Positions 42,128 through 51,695 of a DNA stretch of 64,000 bases are shown piece after piece. The notes below the pieces were generated by a model. That model saw only the letters and a program-made list of their open reading frames with translations. It ran no database searches and was not told the origin of the DNA. How positions within the stretch are numbered: position 1 is the first letter of the stretch; each line of letters begins with the position of its first letter. The position numbers and the translations under genes are program-made. The stretch covers positions 1-64,000 of the forward strand of contig JBMNIG010000024.1 of NCBI GenBank assembly GCA_050950785.1, written 5' to 3'. This DNA is from JAAYOS01 sp050950785 (GTDB taxonomy: Bacteria > Bacillota > Clostridia > Oscillospirales > JAAYOS01).

Positions 42128-43462
42128 TTATCTGAAAATGCTTGCAGCTCTCTCCGCCTCTCTCTTGGCCCTTTCCAGATCGATGGTAAGAAACTCCCTA
42201 TCTTTATATATTATCCTGCCTCGCACCATATTCATAATAACATCGCTGCCTCTTGCCGAATATACGAGATTGGATACGATGTCGTGTGATGGAATAAGGT
42301 GTGGTCTATCAAAGTCAATAAGTATAAGATCTGCGTCCATGCCTTCCCTTATTATGCCGCACTCGGCGCCGCGGCCCTGGGCGTTCGCACCTCCGGAGGT
42401 CGCCATCTTCAAAGCCTGAGAGGCCTTTACAACGGTTGGGATCCAGCGTACGAACCTTTGCGACCAAAGAGGCCATTTTTACCTCTTCAAACATATCAAA
42501 AGAATTGTTTGATGATACTCCGTCAGTTCCCAAAGCGATGTTGATACCTGCCGTGAGCATCTCGGTCACCGGGGCGATGCCCGATGCAAGCTTCATATTG
42601 CTTACAGGATTGTGAACAGCCGACACGTCCTTTTGCGAAAGTATCTCAATATCGTTTTGATCAACCCAGACACAGTGTGCGGCACTGGTAGGCACATCAA
42701 ACACTCCGTACCGATCAAGAATTGCGGTCGGTGTCATTCCGTATTTTTCAACACATTTTTTCATGTTCCGATTTCGTCTCTGAGAGATGTACTTGCATCC
42801 GCATACCCTGCTTAGCAGCATACTCCGACAAAGCCACCCACACCTTTGGATGGGACGTATACTCTGCATGTATCGCAGCTTCAATGCAAATCCTTCCGTT
42901 ATCAAAGCCGTGCCAGTCCTCAACCAGCTGAAAAAGTTCCTTTGCCCTACGGTCTGAATCCAGATCGTAGTCCTCCTCGAAGGATGTAATAGCCCGCGAG
43001 ATATTTGCCTTTATACCCGCCGCTGCAACACGTGACGCAATTACGTCAGAGAAAAAATACATGTCTGAAAGTGAGGTAGTGCCGGATGCTATCATTTCGG
43101 CAATTGCCAGGTCAGTGAAAACCGCAGCTGTATCAGCGGTCAATTTGTCCTCCGCCGGAAAAAATATATGAATTGAGCCATGTCTGAAGATCATGATCAT
43201 CAGCAAAACCTCTGAATGCCGTCATCGGCAGGTGGGTATGGGCATTTATCAGACCGGGCATAAGGACTTTTCGTCTACCGTCTATCGACTCACCTTTGAA
43301 ATCCTGCGGTGGTTCCTTGCCAACATAGGAGATTTTCTCATCCTCGACAAGAACAAAGGCGTCGTCAATAACCCTTATTTCTCCGATATTTGGCTTATCA
43401 ACTCCACCTGGAATATCTACATCCTTTGAAACAACGGTCACATTTTCAAAAAGGACAGGCAT
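42128..43462 (-). pseudogene. Frameshifted amidohydrolase (MTA/SAH deaminase-like)
   Basis: Four frame pieces form one cytosine/adenosine-deaminase-type amidohydrolase. The first is VLMPGLINAHTHLPMTAFRG (from 43462). The second is AIAEMIASGTTSLSDMY through AKQGMRMQVHLSETKSE. The third is TPTAILDRYGVFDVP through LGTDGVSSNNSFDMFEE, and the last is IREGMDADLILIDFDRPHL. HTH, the HLSE His and TDG supply the metal site. Frame changes fall near 43170, 42760 and 42410. The order and motifs resemble mtaD, which deaminates 5'-methylthioadenosine and S-adenosylhomocysteine. Confidence 0.82.
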
Positions 43463-43487
43463 TTAGATTTCCCCATTCCTGCGCATT

Positions 43488-43615
43488 ATCAAAATATCCC
43501 GGAGAAATAGCCTTCCCCGGGAGTCAGCTATCCGCTGAAAAAGTGCAGCGGCTCTCTCTGTAATTCCCCCCGTAGTACTAGTGAACACTTGTTGATGGGG
43601 GGATGTACCGACTTA
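43488..43615. other. Cluster of three hairpins between minus-strand genes
   Basis: Three stems follow each other: CCCGG/CCGGG (about 43496-43520), CCGCTG/CAGCGG (43531-43550) and CCCCCC/GGGGGG (43566-43605). They separate the zinc-ribbon gene from the deaminase-like pseudogene. One may terminate the upstream operon, but none has a clear U-tract. Confidence 0.35.
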
Positions 43616-43619
43616 CTCT

Positions 43620-44021
43620 CTACTCAAGTACTGCTCCGCAAGCAGGGCAGAACTTGTCGTCTCTGTTGCAGCGCTTGCCGCAGTCGGGATTTGGGCATTT
43701 GCGGGAGCGTTTCAGGGATTCGATCTTGCTGCGGAGCTGATCGATCTCTTCTCGCTTTTCATCGATTTTAAGAATCTGTTCTTCAATAGTAGAGGTCTCA
43801 ATTACCGTCTCGTCCTTAGAAGCGTAGACCAGTCTGCCTATTTCCCGGTAGTGATCGTTGATCCCACCTTCAAGGTCGATGATGCGAAGGCTTAGCTTGG
43901 TTTGCTCCACAACCTCTCCGGCCTTTTTGCTGGTTGCCTCTGCGGCACGACCGGCAGCATGACCGGCTGCTACGGCAGTTGTCTTTACAGCGCGCAGTAA
44001 GTTTTTAAGCTTTTCTTCCAT
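43620..44021 (-). CDS. Zinc-ribbon protein with helical N terminus
   Basis: This 133-residue protein has a predicted amphipathic helix in the first ~45 residues (Ala-rich AAGHAAGRAAEAT). A coiled coil at ~70-100 is followed by a four-Cys zinc ribbon, CPNPDCGKRC, then CPACG at the end. Such small proteins are common in Clostridia and have no assigned role. It lies 39 bases downstream of the kinase gene in the same run. Confidence 0.7.
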   Translation of the reverse strand: MEEKLKNLLRAVKTTAVAAGHAAGRAAEATSKKAGEVVEQTKLSLRIIDLEGGINDHYREIGRLVYASKDETVIETSTIEEQILKIDEKREEIDQLRSKIESLKRSRKCPNPDCGKRCNRDDKFCPACGAVLE

Positions 44022-44060
44022 GGAATCCTAACCTCCTTACAAAGTTGCAGCCCTCTTGGT

Positions 44061-45005
44061 TTAATAACTATGAATTCCTCCGCCCATGAATTCCCTAAGC
44101 AGTGATGTAGGAGGAACGAAACTCTCGTCGAGCTCCTCAAACAGGTCAAATGCCTTTTCAAGCTCTCTTATTTCCTGAATGCGAGGTGTCTTGGGATCGA
44201 TATCCTCGACGAATAGCTCCGCTGCCATCCTCTTGAGTGCGGGTACCTCATAGGGCAGTGAGGTATCAAAAATGATGTCTGCCGTGTTTTTGAAAGGCGA
44301 GATATACTTTTTCTCCCCACGTCGTACATTGTCCCACATTCTGAAAGTGTCGGCAGCACTTGCGCCTCGGAACTGCTTGTCACGAATAGCCCTTCGGGTG
44401 ATCCGCATCCACGTTCCCTTAAACACGACCCGTCCGTTATGTTCAACGTTTGAGCGTGCTGATATATAAACCTTAGTTGCATATCGGCCTTCGCCATGCA
44501 ATGTCAGCTTTTCATTAAGTGCATGTATTCCTTCAAATATTGCTATTTCATTTTTGTTTAGTTGCAAAGGAACGGCCCTGTCGGGATTCCTTTTTTGATT
44601 TTTGAACTCAAACTTCGGAATCAGCACCTCCCGTCCCATGTCAAGGTCGAGAAAATGCTGTGCTAAAAGTGGAATGTCAAGACAATCCGGGGACTCAAAG
44701 TCATAGTCTCCGTTTTCGTCTCTGGGTGCTGTTTCGGGATCGACGTCACGAAAGTAGTTGTCAAGGGAAATCGTATGTGTGATGATCCCCTTCTCCTCCA
44801 ACGCCAATTCAATATTCTTGGCAGTTGTTGTCTTGCCGGAACCAGAGGGACCGGATAGCAGTACGATCCTGCTGCGGTCCATATTGCTCAAAATGACTTC
44901 TGCAGCACGGCTAACGTTGCCTTCATACACCGCATCACATTCCCTTACAAACGCTTCAGGCTCCTCAAGTACACGACGATTTATATCATCTAATAGGTAG
45001 GCCAT
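44061..45005 (-). CDS. Uridine kinase-like nucleoside kinase
   Basis: This 314-residue P-loop kinase has GPSGSGKTTTAKN near residue 52. SLDNYFRDVDPETAPRDENG with the base-binding residues follows, then IAIFEGIHALNE and RITRRAIRDKQFRGASA, a lid region of the phosphoribulokinase/uridine kinase family. It lacks the N-terminal TGS domain found in some clostridial homologues. It probably phosphorylates uridine or a related nucleoside. It lies 13 bases after hemZ. Confidence 0.8.
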   Translation of the reverse strand: MAYLLDDINRRVLEEPEAFVRECDAVYEGNVSRAAEVILSNMDRSRIVLLSGPSGSGKTTTAKNIELALEEKGIITHTISLDNYFRDVDPETAPRDENGDYDFESPDCLDIPLLAQHFLDLDMGREVLIPKFEFKNQKRNPDRAVPLQLNKNEIAIFEGIHALNEKLTLHGEGRYATKVYISARSNVEHNGRVVFKGTWMRITRRAIRDKQFRGASAADTFRMWDNVRRGEKKYISPFKNTADIIFDTSLPYEVPALKRMAAELFVEDIDPKTPRIQEIRELEKAFDLFEELDESFVPPTSLLREFMGGGIHSY

Positions 45006-45018
45006 GTGCTAATCTCCT

Positions 45019-46491
45019 CTATCTGTAAAATGAGCGAATTTTCTGATCATCGGAGTCGATCTTCTCGCCGGACTTTATATACTCGGTTGGGAATTTGTTA
45101 TTTGCAACTCTGAGAATTCTTTTCCCGTCGTTACTTACTAACTTTGTGACTCCACCTGCCCCTACCGAGATTATCGTCTGGAACTCCTCCATTATGCAGA
45201 TATTATATATACTCTCCCAGCCCGGTAGCGTCCAACCGGTATTTTCGAGGGAGGCCATCATGTATTTCTGTCTATAGAGGTAGTATGGCTGATATCCGCT
45301 ATTATACAAAAATTTCATAGCAAAGTCCAGCATTACCATAGTATCTGAGGATCTATTTTCCAATGTTGCGCTGTCCACAAGATCGGAACCCCGCTTCAAT
45401 GCAAGTGTGTGCACCGTCAGATTCTCCGGTCGCAATGCTCCCAATTGGAGTAGCGTGGACTTGAAACCTTCAACGCTGTCGCCAGGCAATCCGGCTATCG
45501 TATCCATGTTGATACAGTTGAAACCGCATTCTCTGGCTTGTTCAAATGCGCGCAACACATCCTCCGGTGTATGGGGACGCCTGTTTACCCGAAGGACATC
45601 CTCAGACATAGATTGTGGATTTATGCTTATACGTCCCGCTCCGTTTGAACGGATGACTCGCAACTTTTCTGGTGTTATAGTGTCGGGTCGACCTGCTTCC
45701 ACAGTATATTCATATATATCGTTTAGATCAAATGCTTGAGCGATCTCATTCATCAATCTCTCAAGTTGTGATGCACTAAGTGAGGTGGGAGTGCCACCCC
45801 CTATATATACCGATGCGACTTTTAGACCAAGTTCTTTTACCAGCATACCTCTCTGCCTTATCTCCTTGGACAGCGTTTCGAGATAAGGTTCAATGAGGTG
45901 CCCGGATTTGCCAGTCTCACTGCTCACAAAAGAGCAGTAAGCACAGCGGGATGGACAAAAAGGTATACCCACATAAATGGATATATCCTTATCACTTAGC
46001 TTACGTTTGACTTCAAGTCCGTGTGACGCCGCCTCCACAGCAAGTTTTGCCCGTTTGGGAGAAAGATGGTATCTATCGACAAGCTCCCTCTTCGTGGAAG
46101 CATGTGTTTGGCCACTTTCCAACATCCGCAAAATCAGCTTGGTGGGACGCACTCCCGTTAAAGATCCCCAGGGAAACTCCGCTCCGGTAGCCTGTCGAAC
46201 GGCTTTGAAGACAGATAGTTTCAGGGTATGCTGTTCCCGCCTTATGCGTTCATTTTCAGAGAAAACTCCTTCAATTTGCGCACGGGCAGTTTTTCTATAT
46301 CTTTTCCCGTCAAGCACAAGCTCAGCGGTTGCCGTCACATATTTACGGCCGTATGACAGGGAAGAGATAAGTCTGTCCCCGGTTTCATCGGGTCGGATAT
46401 CCTCGCAGAGAGTAGCCTTCCTATTCAAAAACGCCACTACAGCCTGTTCGATCGAGTACCGATGGTTGTGGCCAATAAGGTACAGTTTCAT
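45019..46491 (-). CDS. hemZ: Radical SAM coproporphyrinogen dehydrogenase-like HemZ
   Basis: This 490-residue protein has an N-terminal extension of ~170 residues (with WGSLTGVRPTKL) typical of HemZ. The radical SAM core follows, with CPSRCAYCSF binding the 4Fe-4S cluster, IGGGTPTSLS, and NPQSMSEDVLRVNRRPHTPE. HemZ proteins are HemN relatives, and oxidation of coproporphyrinogen III is the proposed activity but is not certain in Clostridia. The ATG overlaps the stop of the MBL gene. Confidence 0.85.
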   Translation of the reverse strand: MKLYLIGHNHRYSIEQAVVAFLNRKATLCEDIRPDETGDRLISSLSYGRKYVTATAELVLDGKRYRKTARAQIEGVFSENERIRREQHTLKLSVFKAVRQATGAEFPWGSLTGVRPTKLILRMLESGQTHASTKRELVDRYHLSPKRAKLAVEAASHGLEVKRKLSDKDISIYVGIPFCPSRCAYCSFVSSETGKSGHLIEPYLETLSKEIRQRGMLVKELGLKVASVYIGGGTPTSLSASQLERLMNEIAQAFDLNDIYEYTVEAGRPDTITPEKLRVIRSNGAGRISINPQSMSEDVLRVNRRPHTPEDVLRAFEQARECGFNCINMDTIAGLPGDSVEGFKSTLLQLGALRPENLTVHTLALKRGSDLVDSATLENRSSDTMVMLDFAMKFLYNSGYQPYYLYRQKYMMASLENTGWTLPGWESIYNICIMEEFQTIISVGAGGVTKLVSNDGKRILRVANNKFPTEYIKSGEKIDSDDQKIRSFYR

Positions 46492-47126
46492 CCCTCGGTA
46501 CTCCTGATGGCTTCTAGCATGTTTACATTGTGTGACCGTTCTCTGGACAGAGTAGTTTTCACGTCATGACCCGGGTAGACGTCGTAATCGCCCACAAGAG
46601 CATACAGCTTTCTCAGTGAACGAAGCATTTCACTGTAATCCCCTCCAGGCAGATCGCAGCGCCCACAGTCGTCCTCAAAAAGTGTGTCACCACTAAACAT
46701 CGCATTGCCACATATTATTACAGCAGATCCCGGTGTATGACCGGGTGTCAGCAGATAGGTAAATCTCATGTCACCTATCTCATAGCAGCTACCATCCGTT
46801 GCGAGAAAGTCAGGCTCAATCGGTAACTGATTCATATTGACCAGGTTCGCCAGCGACCTGTCAGCCTGCCTCAAAGCTTCTGCATCACCTTCGGCAATCA
46901 CCACTTTAGCTCCTGTAATGTCCTTTAGCTCAGGAACTGCCATAATGTGATCAAAATGCCCATGGGTCAGAAAAATATATTTCAGCTCAAGTGATTTCTC
47001 ATTGAGAAATTTGCAAATTTTATCTGCATCTGCACCCGGATCTATCACCGCGGCACCGCCCGATTCGTTATAAACAACATAACAGTTGGTTCGTAAATGG
47101 CCTACAATTAGTGTTTCAATATTCAT
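46488..47126 (-). CDS. MBL-fold hydrolase (glyoxalase II-like)
   Basis: This metallo-beta-lactamase fold hydrolase of about 212 residues has LTHGHFDHI as the metal site, TPGHTPGSAVII, FSGDTLFEDDCGRCDLPGGD and VYPGHD. This is the YcbL/GloB-like group that hydrolyses thioesters. AAGGTGG before the ATG at 47126 sets the start. The order dtd-MBL-hemZ is common in Clostridia. Confidence 0.85.
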   Translation of the reverse strand: MNIETLIVGHLRTNCYVVYNESGGAAVIDPGADADKICKFLNEKSLELKYIFLTHGHFDHIMAVPELKDITGAKVVIAEGDAEALRQADRSLANLVNMNQLPIEPDFLATDGSCYEIGDMRFTYLLTPGHTPGSAVIICGNAMFSGDTLFEDDCGRCDLPGGDYSEMLRSLRKLYALVGDYDVYPGHDVKTTLSRERSHNVNMLEAIRSTEG

Positions 47127-47191
47127 GCAATCCACCTTGATACTCAATTATACTGTGACAGTATATTCCTTCATACGTCTTAACTTTATTA

Positions 47192-47653
47192 TTATTTCCG
47201 ATTGTTTCTCATAACTTCGGTGTCCATGACTATAGTAACCGGTCCATCGTTGTGGGACACCACAGCCATATCTCCTCCGAACACACCGGTCTGGACGTCC
47301 CTTCCTCCGGAGCGGCAAATCTCCACAAATTTTTCGTAAAGCTCATTTGCTTTATCAGGACTTGCTGCTGCTGTAAAGTCAGGTCTGCGACCTTTGCGGC
47401 AGTCAGCGATCAAAGTGAAGTTTGGGACCACGACAATACTGCCTGCGATATCATCCACCGACTTGCCCATCTTTCCGTTTTCATCCTGGAAAATGCGAAG
47501 CCCGATCACTTTGCCCGCAAGATACGCTGCTTCATCCTCCGTATCAGTTTCAGAGACTCCTAAAAGCACTAACAATCCATCACTTATTCTGGCAGTGCAC
47601 TTACCATCAACCTCAACCGATGCACTCTTTACTCTAGTAATAACCGCTACCAT
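47192..47653 (-). CDS. dtd: D-aminoacyl-tRNA deacylase
   Basis: This 153-residue proofreading enzyme frees D-amino acids from tRNA. VITRVKSASVEVDGK is at the start, and NDGPVTIVMDTE is the Gly-cis-Pro region that gives chirality control. The usual SQFTL is PNFTL here (VVPNFTLIAD), a variation in a conserved motif worth noting. GAGGGTGG precedes the ATG. Confidence 0.9.
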   Translation of the reverse strand: MVAVITRVKSASVEVDGKCTARISDGLLVLLGVSETDTEDEAAYLAGKVIGLRIFQDENGKMGKSVDDIAGSIVVVPNFTLIADCRKGRRPDFTAAASPDKANELYEKFVEICRSGGRDVQTGVFGGDMAVVSHNDGPVTIVMDTEVMRNNRK

Positions 47654-47712
47654 TTATCCACCCTCATGTTAACGTAATATATTCAAAAAAAGCAAAACGA
47701 TACATACCGGTA

Positions 47713-48189
47713 TCATTTGTGATATTTACCACCCTGCAATATCGTAAAGGCGCGGTATAGCTGCTCAAGCAGCATAACACGCGCCAAATGATGCGGAAAC
47801 GTCATGTCGGACATGGAGAGTCTCATATCAGCGCGGCGTTTCAGCTCGGTGGACAGGCCATTTGACCCGCCAATAATGAAAACTAGATGCGACACTCCCT
47901 GTGAAGTATAACCAGCTATCTTTTCAGAAAATGCCTCAGAATCGGTCTTTTCGCCCTCAATACATAACGCAATGATTGCGGCCCGGGAAGGCAATTTCAT
48001 TCTCCGATACTCTTGAGTCAGAGCTGCGGAAATCTCTGCCTCTGACGGAGTTTTTCCCAGTGGTGTCTCCGCCACCTCTGTTATAGAGATCCGACAATAT
48101 GCACCGAGCCTCTTAATATACTCCTCAGCGGCCGCTGTATAGTGACGTTCTTTCATTTTTCCAACACATATAAGCTGAATATTCAACAT
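47713..48189 (-). CDS. rlmH: 23S rRNA (pseudouridine1915-N3)-methyltransferase RlmH
   Basis: This SPOUT methyltransferase of 158 residues has ICVGKMKERHYTAAAEEY near the start, VFIIGGSNGLS as the SAM-binding knot and the C-terminal LLEQLYRAFTILQGGKYHK. It modifies helix 69 of 23S rRNA. The internal start at 48189 is preferred over an upstream ATG because it gives the standard N terminus. rlmH often lies near walJ, as here. Confidence 0.93.
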   Translation of the reverse strand: MLNIQLICVGKMKERHYTAAAEEYIKRLGAYCRISITEVAETPLGKTPSEAEISAALTQEYRRMKLPSRAAIIALCIEGEKTDSEAFSEKIAGYTSQGVSHLVFIIGGSNGLSTELKRRADMRLSMSDMTFPHHLARVMLLEQLYRAFTILQGGKYHK

Positions 48190-48245
48190 GCGGTCACTTC
48201 CTGCCTGTAAGCTTAGCAAAATTTTAAGCAGGCATAAAGCCGCTT

Positions 48246-49040
48246 CTATTTTTCAAAAAAATAAGGTGTTCCAATCGAGTTGGGTGGCGCTACATCTACG
48301 ACCGGATGGTTTGATTTCGAAATATCAAGAGCTTCAAGCACACCCATTGTAGCTTTCACTGCAAGTTCCGGGGTGTTGTTCTGATCGCTAAGATGGCATA
48401 GCGTTATCCTCCGCGCACCGTGACGCACTGCGTCTGCAACAAGGTCGGCACAGTCGTCGTTGGATAGGTGCCCGCGCCTTCCCAAAATGCGCCGCTTTAG
48501 AAATTCGGGATAAGGACCCTGTAATAGAGAGAATAAATCGTGGTTTGACTCAATAAAAAGACATTCCGTGCCCATCAGTTTGCCTTTTATCTCAGGCGTG
48601 ATATGCCCAAGGTCTGTTGCATATCCCAAAGTACTATGGCCTGCGTAAAACCTAAATCCCACACTGTCCGCGGCGTCATGAGGTGTGGAAAACGTCTCAA
48701 CTCCTATCTCACCTATTTCAAACTGGTCGCCGGCATAAAAAACTCCGGCCGCTTTATGTATAAAGGGATGGGAAGCTTCTACGCTGCACGCTGTACCAAC
48801 AGACATGTAAATCGGTATGGCAGTCCGATGATAAAGCGTTTTGATTCCCTTTATATGGTCACTGTGCTCATGGGTTACTATAACTGCCGACAAATCAGAG
48901 AGCTTGATATCAAATTTTTTTAGTTCTTCGGTAAGCCTCCTGCATGATATGCCCGCATCTATCAGTAAATTTGTTGAGCCGTAGGAAAGAATGGCTGCAT
49001 TGCCCTTCGATCCGCTGGCAATCGTACAAAAAAACGACAC
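48246..49040 (-). CDS. walJ: MBL-fold metallohydrolase WalJ (YycJ)
   Basis: This is a 264-residue MBL-fold nuclease-like protein. SKGNAAILSYGSTNLLIDAG, then TWEHSDH-type metal site VTHEHSDHIKG, then LFIESNHD and LCHLSDQNNTPELA are visible. It starts with GTG after GGAGGA. WalJ belongs to the WalRK regulon neighbourhood and is linked to coordination of replication and division. Here it is separated from walRK by murA. Confidence 0.88.
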   Translation of the reverse strand: MSFFCTIASGSKGNAAILSYGSTNLLIDAGISCRRLTEELKKFDIKLSDLSAVIVTHEHSDHIKGIKTLYHRTAIPIYMSVGTACSVEASHPFIHKAAGVFYAGDQFEIGEIGVETFSTPHDAADSVGFRFYAGHSTLGYATDLGHITPEIKGKLMGTECLFIESNHDLFSLLQGPYPEFLKRRILGRRGHLSNDDCADLVADAVRHGARRITLCHLSDQNNTPELAVKATMGVLEALDISKSNHPVVDVAPPNSIGTPYFFEK

Positions 49041-49079
49041 ATCAATCCTCCGTTGTATTTTGCCTTTGCGGTGACTTAT

Positions 49080-50372
49080 TCACCCTACATCGCTGAGCTC
49101 TTCGGAATCAGGCACATCCACGCTGAGGATATCTCCCCCAAGGCCACGTACTTTCTCGACCATGTTCTCATAACCACGCTCAATGTGATGCACACCTCTG
49201 ATTTCTGTTGTGCCCTTCGCGGCAAGTCCGGCTATCACAAGGGCAGCGCCGGCACGCAAATCACATGCACAAAGAGGTGCACCCGAAAAGCATTCGATTC
49301 CTTCTACGACAGCTACTTTGCCGTCCACCTGTACCTTGGCTCCCATGCGCTTTAGTTCGTCTACATACTTAAACCTGTTGTCGTAGATCCCCTCTGTAAT
49401 AACAGATGTGCCTTCAGCCAGACAGAGCGCCGTTGTGATCTGTGGCTGCATATCTGTAGGAAACCCGGGATAGGGCAGAGTTTTTACATTAGTCTTTTGC
49501 AGTTTGTTTGTTCGAGCAACTAACAGGGCATCATCATATTCCTCAAACTCCAGGCCGATTTCACTAAATTTCGCGGTAATGCACTCAAGGTGCTTGGGAA
49601 TTACATTCTTTATGAGGATCCTGCCGCCCGTGGCTGCGGTTGCAGCAATATACGTTCCGGCCTCGATCTGATCCGGAATAATGCTATATGTGCCGCCATG
49701 TAGCGATTCAACACCACGTATTTTAATTACATCGGTACCGGCGCCGGTTATGTTGGCACCCATTGAATTTAGGAAGTTCGCTGTATCTACGACATGGGGC
49801 TCCTTTGCTGCGTTTTCAATGACCGTAAGTCCGTCCGCGAGGGATGCAGCTATCATTACATTGATGGTTGCCCCAACTGTGTTGACGTCAAAATAGACAT
49901 GTGCTCCTTTGAGCCGGCCTTCCCGGGCCGTGGCATGGACAAAACCACTTTTTACCTCAACCTCCGCCCCCAGAGCCTCAAAGCCCTTGATATGCTGGTC
50001 GATAGGTCTTACTCCCAAGTCGCAACCACCAGGCATGGCCACGACAGCGTGACCAAAGCGTCCGAGCAGTGCGCCAATCAAATAGTAGGACCCGCGAATT
50101 TTTCTCATCGCCTCATATGAAGCGCTTGTATTGACAACTGATGTTGCATCGATTTCGACAGTTGAGCCGTTTACCAATCGTACCTTGGCACCAAGCTCAC
50201 GAAGGATTTCAAGCATCAGTGTTACATCTATAATTTTAGGAATATTTTCAATCCGAGTCACCCCTCCGACAAGAGCGGAGGATGCAATGACCCCCAGAGC
50301 CGCATTTTTCGCTCCACTAACTGTCACTTCACCGTTGAGTGGCTTTCCACCCCGAATGACGTACTTAATCAC
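49080..50372 (-). CDS. murA: UDP-N-acetylglucosamine 1-carboxyvinyltransferase
   Basis: This enzyme of about 430 residues commits UDP-GlcNAc to peptidoglycan by transfer of enolpyruvate. VSGAKNAALGVIA is near the N terminus. AMPGGCDLGVRPIDQH has the catalytic Cys, so it should be fosfomycin-sensitive in principle, and GYPTDMQPQ-type sequence (GFPTDMQPQITT) follows. GTG at 50372 after GGAAGG is preferred over an upstream TTG. It sits between walJ and the yycI stop. Confidence 0.92.
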   Translation of the reverse strand: MIKYVIRGGKPLNGEVTVSGAKNAALGVIASSALVGGVTRIENIPKIIDVTLMLEILRELGAKVRLVNGSTVEIDATSVVNTSASYEAMRKIRGSYYLIGALLGRFGHAVVAMPGGCDLGVRPIDQHIKGFEALGAEVEVKSGFVHATAREGRLKGAHVYFDVNTVGATINVMIAASLADGLTVIENAAKEPHVVDTANFLNSMGANITGAGTDVIKIRGVESLHGGTYSIIPDQIEAGTYIAATAATGGRILIKNVIPKHLECITAKFSEIGLEFEEYDDALLVARTNKLQKTNVKTLPYPGFPTDMQPQITTALCLAEGTSVITEGIYDNRFKYVDELKRMGAKVQVDGKVAVVEGIECFSGAPLCACDLRAGAALVIAGLAAKGTTEIRGVHHIERGYENMVEKVRGLGGDILSVDVPDSEELSDVG

Positions 50373-50771
50373 AACAGCACCTTCCAAATTCAGTTATTAC
50401 TTGCGCATTGAGCGCATACGGTACAATTCATCCTGCCGCCGTCGGCGGTTTAAGAAATTCCGAGCATTTACGACTAAATATAACTGTCTTACAAAACACA
50501 AAATAATTAAAATATATTTCCTATCTTGTGCATTTTAGCGTTGAAGAACATATTTTATACCGGCTTTGTTTATATAATTCCCCATTAAAACAGGAACTAA
50601 ACAACTCATGAATAAAAACGAATTAATATAATCCGGCTGTTAAATTATAGCATATAAGAAACCAAAATCAATCAATATTTTCGATTGTATTATTTTAGAA
50701 GGGCTTTCTGCAGATTTTTCCTGAAAAATTTGATAAATTCGACTATTATGACTTATTTGTCAGCTTATAGA
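50373..50771. other. murA leader and intergenic region
   Basis: There is no gene here. CCGCCGaCGGCGG forms a short GC hairpin near 50437-50449 in the murA leader. The upstream part is AT-rich, and a TATATT that could be a -10 box lies near 50480 on the minus strand. I cannot place a convincing -35 box or a strong terminator for the wal operon. Confidence 0.4.
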
Positions 50772-51617
50772 CTATCTTGGTAAACTTCGTTGGCTAACAG
50801 GTTCTAAAGAAATTGCGTCGACATAATACGTGCCCAGGTCGGAGACTATCTCCCAGGCAGGAGTGATCCTTGTAAACCCGGGTGCCGAGCTTTCAGCATA
50901 ATATCCCAGAGTAGCTCCCGTTATTTCGCGGCAAGGTGTACCGTTTTTTATCATTTTATCAGCAAAAGCAAATACCGCAGAAGCCAAAGAAACGGAAGGT
51001 GTCGCATCGCACACAAGCGGATTCCCCAGGATCCGGCCTCCTCGCATGGATTCAAGCTCTCCCGAGGCAAAGCTTATTTCATAGTTGCGGTTGAATATCT
51101 TTCTGCCGTTAAGGATCTGTATGCCTTTTACAACGACACCATCCTGGGTTTCCGATGCGCTAAGGTGATCACCGGAAATGTCAATGCCCATCTGCTTGAA
51201 CACCTCATTGGCTCCCTCAAAGCCTGGTTTGATAACCTTGACCCTGTCCTTACCACTAAGAAACACATCAAATAGGCCATCTCCTGAAAGGCGCGCCCAG
51301 CTGTCACCCGATGTCAACATCAAATTACCGCCTCCCAGTTCCTCCATAACCGGTGAGTCCAGGAGGGTGGAAAATGCGGATATCTCCAGATCTGTGTCCC
51401 TTTCAACTTCGAGCATATATAGGGGAGCTGTCTCAGTTTCAAAAATGCCTATGCTGATCGTCACACCCAAGTTGTCCAAGCCTGATACCACATTTTCGAT
51501 CATCTCACGCTCTATTCGGGCATCCTCCATTTTGCGAGAAACAAAGAGGGCTCCAATCAGCAGATTGATCATTAGCAGAAAAAAGATCAGTATTGTCTTA
51601 ACTTTTGGCCAATCCAC
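50772..51617 (-). CDS. yycI: WalRK regulatory protein YycI (WalI)
   Basis: This membrane-anchored protein of about 281 residues has a single helix at ~8-25 after the family-typical start VDWPKVKTILI, and an extracellular domain. GTG at 51617 after AAGGGA gives the standard N terminus, and upstream starts are possible. YycI and YycH hold the WalK kinase in check through their membrane segments. It is last in the run walR-walK-yycH-yycI. Confidence 0.8.
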   Translation of the reverse strand: MDWPKVKTILIFFLLMINLLIGALFVSRKMEDARIEREMIENVVSGLDNLGVTISIGIFETETAPLYMLEVERDTDLEISAFSTLLDSPVMEELGGGNLMLTSGDSWARLSGDGLFDVFLSGKDRVKVIKPGFEGANEVFKQMGIDISGDHLSASETQDGVVVKGIQILNGRKIFNRNYEISFASGELESMRGGRILGNPLVCDATPSVSLASAVFAFADKMIKNGTPCREITGATLGYYAESSAPGFTRITPAWEIVSDLGTYYVDAISLEPVSQRSLPR

Positions 51618-51695
51618 AGAACCCATTCCCTTCACTGTAAAGCATTCTACAAAAGCGTCATGAAATATCAGCCTTCAAAAGTAAAATGCATTGCA

